64,000 bases of DNA. Origin: Candidatus Saccharicenans subterraneus (lineage in GTDB: Bacteria; Acidobacteriota; Aminicenantia; Aminicenantales; Saccharicenantaceae). Numbering within the stretch: the stretch's first letter is position 1; each line of letters starts with the position of its first letter. This document shows positions 7,171 to 15,340 of the stretch, in pieces. A program made the translations under genes and the position numbers. The notes beneath the pieces were generated by a model. It ran no database searches and was not told the origin of the DNA. It saw only the letters and a list, made by a program, of their open reading frames with translations. The DNA lies in NCBI GenBank assembly GCA_003426165.1, contig QUAH01000013.1:1-64000 (forward strand), given 5' to 3'.

Positions 7171-8355
7171 ATGGATATTTTTGACAAGTGTTATGAATTC
7201 AGCCGGGCCGAAGAAGTCATGGCCGCGGGGCTCTATCCTTATTTCACCCCGATTTCCGAAGCCAGGGGTAACCGGGTCAAGGTCCGGGGCCGGGAGATGA
7301 TCCTGATCGGCTCCAACAACTACCTGGGTCTGATCGACCACCCCAAGGTCATGCAGGCAGCCAAGGAGGCCATCGACCGCTACGGGGTGGCCACCTGCGG
7401 TTCCAGGTTTCTGACCGGAACGATCGACCTGCACGAAATCCTGGAAGAGAGGCTGGCCCGGTTCATGAATAAAGAAGCGGCGGTTACCTTTTCCACCGGC
7501 TACCAGACCAACCTGGGAATCATTTCTTCTCTGGCCGGCAAGGACGACGTGGTCATCACCGACCGCATGGACCACGCCAGCATCATCGATGCCTGCCGCC
7601 TGTCCAAGGCCGAGGTTAAGAAGTTCAAGCACAACGACCTGCGCGACCTGGAAAGGGTCCTGTCCGAGATTCCTGATGATAAGGGCAAGCTGATCGTGGT
7701 GGACGGGGTGTTCAGCATGGAAGGCGACATCGCCGACCTGCCTGGCATCGTCCCGCTGGCCAAGAAATACAAGGCCAGGATAATGGTCGATGACGCCCAC
7801 GGCCTGGGAGTGCTGGGGAAGCATGGCCGGGGGACGGCCGAGCATTTCGGGCTGGAAGACGAGGTTGACCTGGTCATGGGCACCTTCAGCAAGTCTTTTG
7901 TCTCCATCGGAGGTTTTGTCGTCGGCAAGAAAAAGGTTGTCAGCTACATAAAACACCATGCCCGCTCCCTGATTTTCAGCGCGGCGGCCACGCCGGCCTC
8001 GGTGGCCGCGGTCCTGGCTGCCCTGGAGGTCATAGAGACTGAGCCGGAAAGAAGGGAAAGACTGTGGCAGGTGACCAACTTCATGAGGGAGAGTTTCCAG
8101 AAGCTGGGCTTCAACACCGGTCCCAGCCAGACCCCCATCATTCCCATCCTGATCGGCGACGACGAGAAGTGTTTCGCCATGTGGAAAACCCTCAGGGATG
8201 AAGGCATCTTCACCACTCCGGTCATTCATCCTGCGGTTCCCCACGGGCAGGCCCTGATCCGCACCAGCTATTCGGCCAACCATACCGACGAAGAGCTGAG
8301 GCTGATTCTGGCCGCCTTTGAGAAATGCGGCCGGGCCCTGGGCATAATTCCCTGA
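7171..8355 (+). CDS. Alpha-oxoamine synthase, serine palmitoyltransferase-like
   Basis: A 394-residue PLP enzyme that condenses an amino acid with an acyl thioester with loss of CO2. PLP-site residues are visible: H135 (MDHAS), D207/H210 (VDDAH) and the Schiff-base lysine K241 in GTFSKS. Within the family, the segments FDKCYEFSRAEEV, AGLYPYF, GSRFLTGT and GTFSKSFVSIGGF resemble bacterial serine palmitoyltransferases more than 2-amino-3-ketobutyrate CoA ligase (which has GTLGKALGG) or BioF. A CerR-like SDR is divergent to it. An SDR-type threonine dehydrogenase lies 50 kb away, so a glycine C-acetyltransferase role remains the main alternative. GGAGG stands five bases before the ATG. Confidence 0.8.
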   Translation: MDIFDKCYEFSRAEEVMAAGLYPYFTPISEARGNRVKVRGREMILIGSNNYLGLIDHPKVMQAAKEAIDRYGVATCGSRFLTGTIDLHEILEERLARFMNKEAAVTFSTGYQTNLGIISSLAGKDDVVITDRMDHASIIDACRLSKAEVKKFKHNDLRDLERVLSEIPDDKGKLIVVDGVFSMEGDIADLPGIVPLAKKYKARIMVDDAHGLGVLGKHGRGTAEHFGLEDEVDLVMGTFSKSFVSIGGFVVGKKKVVSYIKHHARSLIFSAAATPASVAAVLAALEVIETEPERRERLWQVTNFMRESFQKLGFNTGPSQTPIIPILIGDDEKCFAMWKTLRDEGIFTTPVIHPAVPHGQALIRTSYSANHTDEELRLILAAFEKCGRALGIIP

Positions 8356-8380
8356 GCGGGATGGCTTAAAGGGGTCGGGC

Positions 8381-10213
8381 ATGTTTTTTTCCCTTCGGTC
8401 TAAGTGCCAAAAATGTTCTATCCTGGTTCTGACCCTTCTGGTTTTTGGCCTGACCGCGCTTCAGGCTGCTACCAAAATCATGCCCCTGTCCCAGGTCAAG
8501 CCGGGGATGAAGGGGACTGGGCGCAGCGTTTTTGCCGGGCGCCAGGTTGAAAACTTTGAAGCCGAGATACTCGGAGTCATGCAGAATGTCCAGCCCGGGC
8601 GAAGCTGGATCCTGGCCCGGCTCAAAGGCCAGGGCCTGGAGAACACCGGGGTCATCGCCGGGATGAGCGGCAGCCCGGTTTACGTCGACGGGCAATTAAT
8701 CGGAGCCGTGGCCTTCAGCTACGCTTTTGCCCGCGAAGCCATAGCTGGCATTACCCCGATAGAAGAAATGCTGGCCATGAGCGGGAGCGGGCAGGCGACC
8801 CGGTCACCGGCCGGATTGCCCTCGGCTTTCACCCCGGAGGCCCTGACCCAGGAAGGACTGGGCCGGGCCTACCAGGAGCTGGCCTTCACCGGCGGCGATA
8901 ACGCGCTTCCTGACCGGGCCTTTGTTCCGGTTAAAATTCCGCTAATCTTTTCAGGATTTTCTGAGCGGGCCTTCCGCCAGTACCAGTCTTTCTTCAGCCG
9001 GCAAAATTTCCAGCCGGTCCTGGGCGCCGGTCGCGCTTCCGGACAGGCTCTTAACCTGACACCGCAGCCGGTCACTCTGAGCGAAGGCCAGGCGGTGGGA
9101 GTGCAGCTCATAACCGGCGACCTCGACCTGACGGCGGTGGGCACGGTAACCTACGTGGACGGGAAAAGGGTACTGGCCTTTGGACATCCTTTTTATAACC
9201 TCGGCCCGGTTGATTACGGTCTGACCACGGCCGAAGTCCTGGCGGTGGTACCCAGCCTGGAAAGTTCCTTCAAGCTGGCCTCAACCGGTCAGCTCATCGG
9301 CCGGGTGCTTCAGGACCGCACCAGCGGGGTCCTGGCCGAAATCGGTGCCCTGCCACGATATATTCCGCTTAACGTTGAAGTTCAGGACAGCCCGGTCAGC
9401 CAGAAACAGTTCAAGCTGAAACTGGTCAACGACCAGGTGCTGACCCCGGCCCTGGTCAACCTGGCCCTTTATACTGTCCTCACCACCGAGGAACGTTCCT
9501 ACGGGAACCTGTCGGTGGATTTTGAAGCCGATTTATTCCTGGAAGGGGGACAGAGCGTCCACCTGGAAGACCTGTTCAGCGGAAACATGGACAGTGCCAG
9601 CACCAGTCTCTCCGGGCTGGTGGCGGCCGTGGTCTACATGCTCAAGAATAACGAGTTCAAGGAGGTCGGCCTCAATCAGGTTGAGGTCAAGGTCAGGGTG
9701 GTGGAGCAGCTGCGGACGGCCACCCTGGAAAAGGTTCTGCTGGATAAATATGAAGTTCAACCCGGCGAGGTCATCCAGGTCAAGACCTATTTTCGGACCC
9801 AGGGCAACGACCTGAAAACGGAAGAGGTGGAATTCATGGCTCCGTCGCTTCCACCGGGAACAGAGTTCGAGCTGGTGGTGGCCGAGGCCAGCTATATCCA
9901 GCAACTGGAGCGAAGCCTTTACCGGATACAGGATTTCCGGCCGAGAAACCTGAACCAGCTCATCAGGTTGCTGGGCAACCTGCGGAAAAACAACCGGATC
10001 TATTTCAAGGTGGTGGCCCCCAGGCCCGGACTTTTTCTCAAGGGCGAGGAGCTACCCAACCTGCCCCCCAGCTTGAAAAACATGTTCACTTCGCCCCGGG
10101 CTTCCACCGCCAACCTGACCGAAATTAACAGGTCAACCCTGACCGAGTACCAGCTGCCGGTTCCCTATGTTTTTCGGGGCGCCCTGACCATACCCATCAG
10201 GATGAAAAAGTAG
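8381..10213 (+). CDS. Secreted SpoIVB-type (S55) peptidase-domain protein
   Basis: The 610-residue protein has an N-terminal signal segment (hydrophobic residues 13-29) and then an S55 peptidase-like domain. The nucleophile motif GMSGSP (S98) is preceded by KGQGLENTGVIA, and FGHPFYNLG (around residues 267-275) supplies a conserved histidine. In Bacillus the S55 peptidase SpoIVB acts in sporulation signalling. This protein lacks the SpoIVB PDZ arrangement and has a long C-terminal beta-rich region of about 300 residues. It follows the serine-palmitoyltransferase-like gene by 25 nt and precedes a secreted beta-propeller by 52 nt. A periplasmic protease or processing role is inferred. Confidence 0.72.
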   Translation: MFFSLRSKCQKCSILVLTLLVFGLTALQAATKIMPLSQVKPGMKGTGRSVFAGRQVENFEAEILGVMQNVQPGRSWILARLKGQGLENTGVIAGMSGSPVYVDGQLIGAVAFSYAFAREAIAGITPIEEMLAMSGSGQATRSPAGLPSAFTPEALTQEGLGRAYQELAFTGGDNALPDRAFVPVKIPLIFSGFSERAFRQYQSFFSRQNFQPVLGAGRASGQALNLTPQPVTLSEGQAVGVQLITGDLDLTAVGTVTYVDGKRVLAFGHPFYNLGPVDYGLTTAEVLAVVPSLESSFKLASTGQLIGRVLQDRTSGVLAEIGALPRYIPLNVEVQDSPVSQKQFKLKLVNDQVLTPALVNLALYTVLTTEERSYGNLSVDFEADLFLEGGQSVHLEDLFSGNMDSASTSLSGLVAAVVYMLKNNEFKEVGLNQVEVKVRVVEQLRTATLEKVLLDKYEVQPGEVIQVKTYFRTQGNDLKTEEVEFMAPSLPPGTEFELVVAEASYIQQLERSLYRIQDFRPRNLNQLIRLLGNLRKNNRIYFKVVAPRPGLFLKGEELPNLPPSLKNMFTSPRASTANLTEINRSTLTEYQLPVPYVFRGALTIPIRMKK

Positions 10214-10265
10214 GTGGCGGGAAAGAACTTTCGGCATATATAAATATATTAAGGTAGGCTTAGCA

Positions 10266-12461
10266 ATGAAAAAAAGGTTATTTCTTGCCCTGAAAATAAT
10301 GACCGTGCTGCTTTTGGTCTCTCATCTCCAGGCCGTGGTTCCCAGGAAATGGGAATTGCGTTCGAAGGACGATTTCCTGAAGGGGAAATTTTCCGGGACC
10401 TCTCTCTCCTCCGATGGAGTGCTATCTATCGGGCCGAAGCTGGAAAAACTGGACCTTCCGGTCGAAGAATTCTATCTTTCCCTGGCCCAGGGCTCTGACG
10501 GAAGTTATTACCTTGGCACGGGCCACGGCGGTAAGATTTACCGTTTGGGCCGGGATAAAAAAGCTGAGCTTTATTTCCAGACGGCCGAACTGGACGTGAC
10601 CGCCCTGGTGGTGGATTCCAAGGGAGTCCTGTATGCCGGGACTTCCCCCAACGGCAAGATTTATAAGATAACGGCCAGCAACAAGGGCGAGGAGTTTTTC
10701 AACCCCCAGGAACGTTATATCTGGGACCTGGTGCTGACCGAAAAGGGGAACCTGCTGGTTGCGGTCGGGGAGAGCGGTGGAATCTATGAAGTCAACCCGG
10801 CCGGAGCCGGGCGGCAACTGTTCAAGGCCCGGGACAACCATATTCTCTGCCTGGTCCAGACTGCGGGTGGGGACCTGCTGGCCGGAAGCGGGGGACGAGG
10901 CCAGCTTTACCGGATCTCGGCCTCGGGCCGGGCCAGCGTCATTTTTGATTCTGGCTATGAAGAGGTCCGGAACGTGGTCCTGGACCGTGAGGGCAATATC
11001 TACCTGAGCGCCGGCGGAGCTCCTTCCAAGCCGGTGTCCACGGTCAGCCCGGCTGCCAAGGCTACACCGACCAAGGCTGACGCCGAGGTCAGCGTGGTGG
11101 TTTCGGCCGTGGCTGCGGCCCTGGAAACCGACCTCGAGGTTCCAGAAACTCCGTCCAGGGGCAAAGCTCCAGGCACCATTTCCGGGGCGGTCTTCCAGGT
11201 CACCCCGGATGGCCTGGCCCGCAAGCTCTGGAGTTCGGCGGAAGAAATTGTCTACAGCCTGGTTTATGATGCCGACAGCCAGAAGCTTGTCCTGGGCACC
11301 GGCAACCAGGGGCGCCTGTATTCACTCGACCGCCAGGGCGGATTGGAACTCTTGGCCCAGTCGGGCTCGGAACAGGTCTACGGACTTTTTCAATTAAATA
11401 AGCAGACCCAGGTTCTCGGCAACAACCCCTGTTTCCTGGGACTTCTCCAGCCCGGACAGAATTTTTCCGGAGATTATCTGAGCCCGGTGCTGGATGCCAG
11501 GATACTTTCCACCTGGGGTCGGCTGAGCTGGGAAGCGGAACTTCCCCAGGGGGCTTCTCTCCAGATTCAATCCAGAAGCGGTAACACGGCCGAACCCGAT
11601 GATACCTGGAGCGATTGGTCTCCGCCTTACAGCCGTCCGGATGAAAAAGTCTTGAGCCCGGCCGGTCGCTATCTCCAGTTGAAAATAAGCCTGAAGAATC
11701 CGGGTGGAGCCAAATCTCCCCGGGTCCAGAAGCTCCTGGTATTTTACCTTCAGGCCAATGTGGCCCCGGTCATAGACAAATTGGAAGTGCTTCCGGCCAA
11801 CCAGGTTTTCATCAAACCGCCGGAACAGGACGAAGTCATCCTCGGTCTGGATGAGGCCTCACTTGAAGGGGCCCGGCGCAAGGATGAAACCAGCCTTTAC
11901 CTGATGCCCAAGAAGGCCGAACGCCAGGGCTTCCGGACGATTACCTGGGAAGCTTCCGATGAAAACGAAGACCGGCTGGCCTTCAATATTTACCTGAAAA
12001 GAGAAGGCGAGAACAGCTGGCGACTGATGCAGGACAAAATGTCCGATAAGGTTTTTTCCTTCGATACCAGGAATTTTCCGGACGGGACATACTGGTTGAA
12101 AGTTGAAGCTACCGACCTGCCGTCCAATCCTCCTGGCACTGAGAAGAAGGCCGAGAAGCTGAGCCAGGCCCTGGTCATAGATAACTCGCTACCGGTCATC
12201 AAGAACTTCCTGGCCAGCCGGAGCGGTGATTCGCTGGAAGTGAGCTTTGTGGCCGAGGATTCCTATTCTTACATTGAGGAAGTAAAATTCCTGGTCAGGC
12301 CGGGAGACTGGCAGGTGGTTTTCCCGGTGGACGGTCTGTGCGATTCCCGCAGCGAGAATTTCAAGTTCAGCCTGAAGGTCCCGGCCGGTTCCGACAACCT
12401 GCTGCTCGTCAGGGTCCGGGACAGCTTCGGCAACGTCGGGGTGCACCAGCACCGGTTTTAA
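10266..12461 (+). CDS. Secreted beta-propeller protein with C-terminal Ig-like domain
   Basis: The 731-residue protein starts with a signal peptide (residues 1-24). Repeats of roughly 40-45 residues carrying GxLYAGTSPNGKIYKI-like cores (for example near 95-105, 136-142 and 225-240) indicate propeller blades. An Ala/Pro/Thr-rich linker (about 255-305) interrupts the blades. After further blades (about 310-390), the C-terminal half is beta-rich, with a fibronectin/Ig-like segment around 560-640 (YWLKVEATD). No catalytic motif is apparent. It directly follows the S55-peptidase gene in the same orientation, so the two may act together in the periplasm or at the cell surface. Function is unknown. 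Confidence 0.65.
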   Translation: MKKRLFLALKIMTVLLLVSHLQAVVPRKWELRSKDDFLKGKFSGTSLSSDGVLSIGPKLEKLDLPVEEFYLSLAQGSDGSYYLGTGHGGKIYRLGRDKKAELYFQTAELDVTALVVDSKGVLYAGTSPNGKIYKITASNKGEEFFNPQERYIWDLVLTEKGNLLVAVGESGGIYEVNPAGAGRQLFKARDNHILCLVQTAGGDLLAGSGGRGQLYRISASGRASVIFDSGYEEVRNVVLDREGNIYLSAGGAPSKPVSTVSPAAKATPTKADAEVSVVVSAVAAALETDLEVPETPSRGKAPGTISGAVFQVTPDGLARKLWSSAEEIVYSLVYDADSQKLVLGTGNQGRLYSLDRQGGLELLAQSGSEQVYGLFQLNKQTQVLGNNPCFLGLLQPGQNFSGDYLSPVLDARILSTWGRLSWEAELPQGASLQIQSRSGNTAEPDDTWSDWSPPYSRPDEKVLSPAGRYLQLKISLKNPGGAKSPRVQKLLVFYLQANVAPVIDKLEVLPANQVFIKPPEQDEVILGLDEASLEGARRKDETSLYLMPKKAERQGFRTITWEASDENEDRLAFNIYLKREGENSWRLMQDKMSDKVFSFDTRNFPDGTYWLKVEATDLPSNPPGTEKKAEKLSQALVIDNSLPVIKNFLASRSGDSLEVSFVAEDSYSYIEEVKFLVRPGDWQVVFPVDGLCDSRSENFKFSLKVPAGSDNLLLVRVRDSFGNVGVHQHRF

Positions 12462-12480
12462 GCTCGCTGTCTGCCGGGTG

Positions 12481-13047
12481 CTATTTGGTCTTCACTCTTT
12501 CCAGGTACTTGTCTTCCCTGGTATCGACCCTGATGACATCGCCCTCTTTAATGAACTGAGGCACCTGGATGACCAGGCCGGTTTCCAGCTTGGCCGGCTT
12601 GTTGATGGCGGTCTGGGTGGCTCCTTTGAGTATCGGTTCGGTCTCCACCACTTTCAGGTCGACGGTGTTGGGCAGGTGGATGCCGACCGGCTGGCCTTCG
12701 TAGAATTCGATGGTCAGGACCATGTCCGGCAGGAGGTAATTAACCCCGTCGCCGATGGCTTCCAGGTCCAGCTTGATCTGTTCGTAGGTCTGGAGGTTCA
12801 TGAAATAGAATTCGTCTCCGCTCCGGTAGAGAAAGACCATTTCCACTTCTTCCAGGTAGGCCTGTTCCACCCGGTCTTCTGAACGGAATCGGTATTCAAG
12901 CTGTGAACCGTCCTTGATGTTGCGGAGCTTGGTCTGGACCATGGCCTTCCAGCGACCGGGGGTGATGAGCTGGTAGTCCATGACCCGGTAGAGCTGTCCT
13001 TCCATCTTGATGATCATGCCTTTTCTTATCTTGGTCGCGTCAATCAT
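12481..13047 (-). CDS. efp: Elongation factor P with arginine at the loop tip
   Basis: EF-P binds between the P and E sites of the ribosome and relieves stalling at proline runs. This 188-residue protein has all three domains: KOW-like N-terminal (IRKGMIIKMEGQLYRV), OB domain (QTKLRNIKDGSQLEYRFRSEDRVE) and C-terminal domain (GLVIQVPQFIKEGDVIRVDT). At the tip of the first loop, where E. coli has PGK(34)GQA, this protein has PGR(32)WKA, with codon CGC at 12952-12954. Arg-type EF-Ps are rhamnosylated by EarP in Pseudomonas and Neisseria; the modification here is unknown. AGGAGG lies seven bases before the ATG. It is convergent with the propeller gene, with 19 nt between them. Confidence 0.93.
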   Translation of the reverse strand: MIDATKIRKGMIIKMEGQLYRVMDYQLITPGRWKAMVQTKLRNIKDGSQLEYRFRSEDRVEQAYLEEVEMVFLYRSGDEFYFMNLQTYEQIKLDLEAIGDGVNYLLPDMVLTIEFYEGQPVGIHLPNTVDLKVVETEPILKGATQTAINKPAKLETGLVIQVPQFIKEGDVIRVDTREDKYLERVKTK

Positions 13048-13172
13048 CGAGCTTCCTCCTGGGCTGAGCCGGTAAGAATACCGGGCCCTCGCAAATTGGA
13101 TGTGATCAAGCCAAAGAGAAATTGAAGTTATATTTTACAATAAATCAGGGATTTGTCCATTGCCCGTGGCTA

Positions 13173-14264
13173 TTATGATTTTTCCACGGTCAGGCCGGAA
13201 TCCGGTCTGATGATGTAGGGCCGACCGCCGGCCTGTTCTATGGCCCGGGCCACCGCTTCCGGGTCCTCAGGAGCATAAACAAACATGCAGCCGCCGCCGC
13301 CCGAGCCGTTGACCTTTCCGCCCAGGGCCCCGTTTTGCAGGGCGGCCTCAAGCAGGCGGTCAATCTTTGGGGTGGAAATGCCCACCAGTTCCCTGAGCAC
13401 CGTCTGCTGCTCGGTTAGCAGCCGGCCAAACTTTACGGGGTCAAAAACCGGCGCCTGGAAGATCTTCAGGCCCTCGGCTGTTAACATCCGGTTGAGAACG
13501 GCCCCGTGAAGCGGTTTACTTATTTCCGGCGGCAGGTTCCGGCTGAGGTTCAGAATTTCCTGTTCGCTCGCGGTGGCCAGGTTAAGTCCCGGATTTTCCC
13601 TTCTTAATATTTCCAGGCCCCGGGTAACCCTTTCCCGGACCGAACCCAGGGTGCCGGTGGTGTCCTTTTTTTCCAGCGAATCTCCCAGGACAAAGGTACC
13701 GGGCGGGGAGGGCAGACGGGTTATTTTCAATCCCCCGGCGAATTGAATCCAGACGGTCCCGCCCAGGGCCGAGGTGTAATGGTCCATCATTCCCCCCGGT
13801 TCCCTGAACTCCAGCACTTCTGCCCGGTGGGCCAGCTCGGCCACGGCTTCGGGGGTCGGGGCCAGGTCAAGCCGGCCGCAGGCTTCCAGCAGGAACCTGG
13901 TCCAGGCCACCACCATGGCCGAGGAACTGGAAGTGCCGGCGTTGATGGGAATCTCACCGTGCATGGTGATTTCCCAGCCCTGCCGGAAGCGGGCTCCCAG
14001 CCGCAGCAGGATGTTGACCGCGCTTCGCAGGTAATCCCGAGGCTTGAGATAGGGCAGCTCTGACCCGGGGACAAAGCTATCCTCTTCATTTGTATCCGGG
14101 AGACTGATATGGAACTCCGAGCCGGGGTGTGGGCAGCCCTCAACGTAGAATCTCAGGCTGATGGCCGAGGCAATCACCTCCAGGTCCAGGTAATCCTGGT
14201 GTTCACCGAACAGGCAGATTCTTCCCGGTGAGGAAACCCGGAGCGAAAATGCTTGTTTATGCAT
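13173..14264 (-). CDS. GHMP-family kinase, galactokinase-like
   Basis: A 363-residue GHMP kinase. The N-terminal GRICLFGEHQDY resembles the galactokinase signature, INAGTSSSSAMVVAW (around residue 110) is the ATP-binding glycine/serine loop, and GKVNGSGGGGCMFVY near residue 320 is the C-terminal GHMP motif. The family phosphorylates sugars or small alcohols such as galactose, mevalonate, homoserine or heptose 7-phosphate. The EHQDY motif favours a sugar kinase. No galactose-pathway gene is nearby to support a specific substrate. It precedes efp on the same strand (125 nt between them) and is divergent from the metallo-beta-lactamase-fold gene. Confidence 0.8.
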   Translation of the reverse strand: MHKQAFSLRVSSPGRICLFGEHQDYLDLEVIASAISLRFYVEGCPHPGSEFHISLPDTNEEDSFVPGSELPYLKPRDYLRSAVNILLRLGARFRQGWEITMHGEIPINAGTSSSSAMVVAWTRFLLEACGRLDLAPTPEAVAELAHRAEVLEFREPGGMMDHYTSALGGTVWIQFAGGLKITRLPSPPGTFVLGDSLEKKDTTGTLGSVRERVTRGLEILRRENPGLNLATASEQEILNLSRNLPPEISKPLHGAVLNRMLTAEGLKIFQAPVFDPVKFGRLLTEQQTVLRELVGISTPKIDRLLEAALQNGALGGKVNGSGGGGCMFVYAPEDPEAVARAIEQAGGRPYIIRPDSGLTVEKS

Positions 14265-14415
14265 TTTTTATCAATATCCGTGGAAAGAAAACCAGGCTTA
14301 AAATCTATCCCAGCGGCCGGCTTCTGTCAATTTTATTTCTGTACCCGAGCCTCGGTTGATTTATTCCCTGAAATTTTTTATAAAGAGTTTTCTGTTGAAT
14401 TATGAAAGGCCGGTT

Positions 14416-15189
14416 ATGAAAATCATTTTCCTGGGAACCGGTGGAGCGGTTCCTACAGCCACCCGGGACAACACCAGCTTTCTTCTGGAAGCGGGGAGAG
14501 AGCTCTGGCTGGTTGATTGTCCCGGTTCCCTGACTCAAAAAATTATCAGGGCCGGGCAGAAGCCGCCGCAGGTTTCGGCCATATTTATAAGTCACATCCA
14601 TGCCGACCATGTCTACGGCCTGCCGGCCTTTGTTCACAGCCTGATGCTGGAAGAAAAGACCGTTCAACTTTTTGGCTCGGCCGAGACGGTTGAATTCTGC
14701 CTGGGCCTGCTGGACCTCTTTGGCCTGAGAAAAGAAAAAATCTCTTACCGGCTGAAGCCGGTGGTGCTGGCTCCCGGTCTTAAAATTGAACTCTCCCGCG
14801 GGCTGGCCGTAACCGGCTGGCCGGTGCCTCACCATTCTTCTTCCCTGGCCCTGGACTTTGAAACTCCTGAAGGCCGGGTTGTCTATTCCGGCGATACGCC
14901 CATTCATCAACCCCTGTTTGAACATGCGGCCGGGGCCGATTGCCTTATCCACGACTGCAGCACTCCTTCCCGCTACTTAGACGAGTTACCCTTCCTGCGG
15001 ACCATGCACAGCAATTCCCTGGAACTGGGGCGGGCGGCGGCCGGGGCGGGCCTGGGAGCTCTCGTTCCCTGCCATTTTTTCAGCGACCTGGATTTTTCTC
15101 CGGAAGAAGTGGAAACTGAGATCAGGCAGAATTACAGTGGCCGGCTGTTCATACCGGAAGATTTTTCCTGCCTGGAGCTGGAGCCTTGA
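14416..15189 (+). CDS. Metallo-beta-lactamase-fold hydrolase, RNase Z-like
   Basis: The ATG at 14416 is chosen because the protein then begins MKIIFLGTGGAVPT, the standard opening of RNase Z/AtsA-type proteins. An upstream in-frame ATG would add 20 residues of unrelated sequence. Metal ligands appear as HIHADH (H60, H62, D64, H65), later the PHHSSS segment, SGDTP, and HDCS followed by a final histidine. Length is 257 residues, shorter than classical RNase Z (about 300). It might process tRNA 3' ends or hydrolyse an ester or cyclic phosphodiester; the sequence does not decide between these. Confidence 0.78.
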   Translation: MKIIFLGTGGAVPTATRDNTSFLLEAGRELWLVDCPGSLTQKIIRAGQKPPQVSAIFISHIHADHVYGLPAFVHSLMLEEKTVQLFGSAETVEFCLGLLDLFGLRKEKISYRLKPVVLAPGLKIELSRGLAVTGWPVPHHSSSLALDFETPEGRVVYSGDTPIHQPLFEHAAGADCLIHDCSTPSRYLDELPFLRTMHSNSLELGRAAAGAGLGALVPCHFFSDLDFSPEEVETEIRQNYSGRLFIPEDFSCLELEP

Positions 15190-15273
15190 GACCTGGAATT
15201 GATAAAAGGGCTAAAATAGAAAGTGAACCGGGCCGGGTTCAGGCCGGGGCAGTTTTTCAGAATAGCTTTAAGG

Positions 15274-15294
15274 GTCCCGTTCGAGTTTCGGGAC
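15274..15294 (+). other. Stem-loop in the leader of the amidohydrolase gene
   Basis: GTCCCG (15274-15279) pairs with CGGGAC (15289-15294) across nine bases, with a possible outer AAGG/CCTT extension. No T-tract follows, so it is not a standard terminator. It lies about 45 bp before the start codon. Confidence 0.3.
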
Positions 15295-15340
15295 GAGGCC
15301 CTTTCCGGGCGGGAAGTTATTTAACTAAGGGAAGTACCGC

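Noticed and set aside
7135-8382. Long minus-strand reading frame (415 codons) opposite the SPT-like gene
   Set aside because: It is exactly antisense to a clear PLP enzyme and encodes a Gly/Gln/Val/Asp-rich sequence typical of the complement of GC-rich codons; no family motif or ribosome site.
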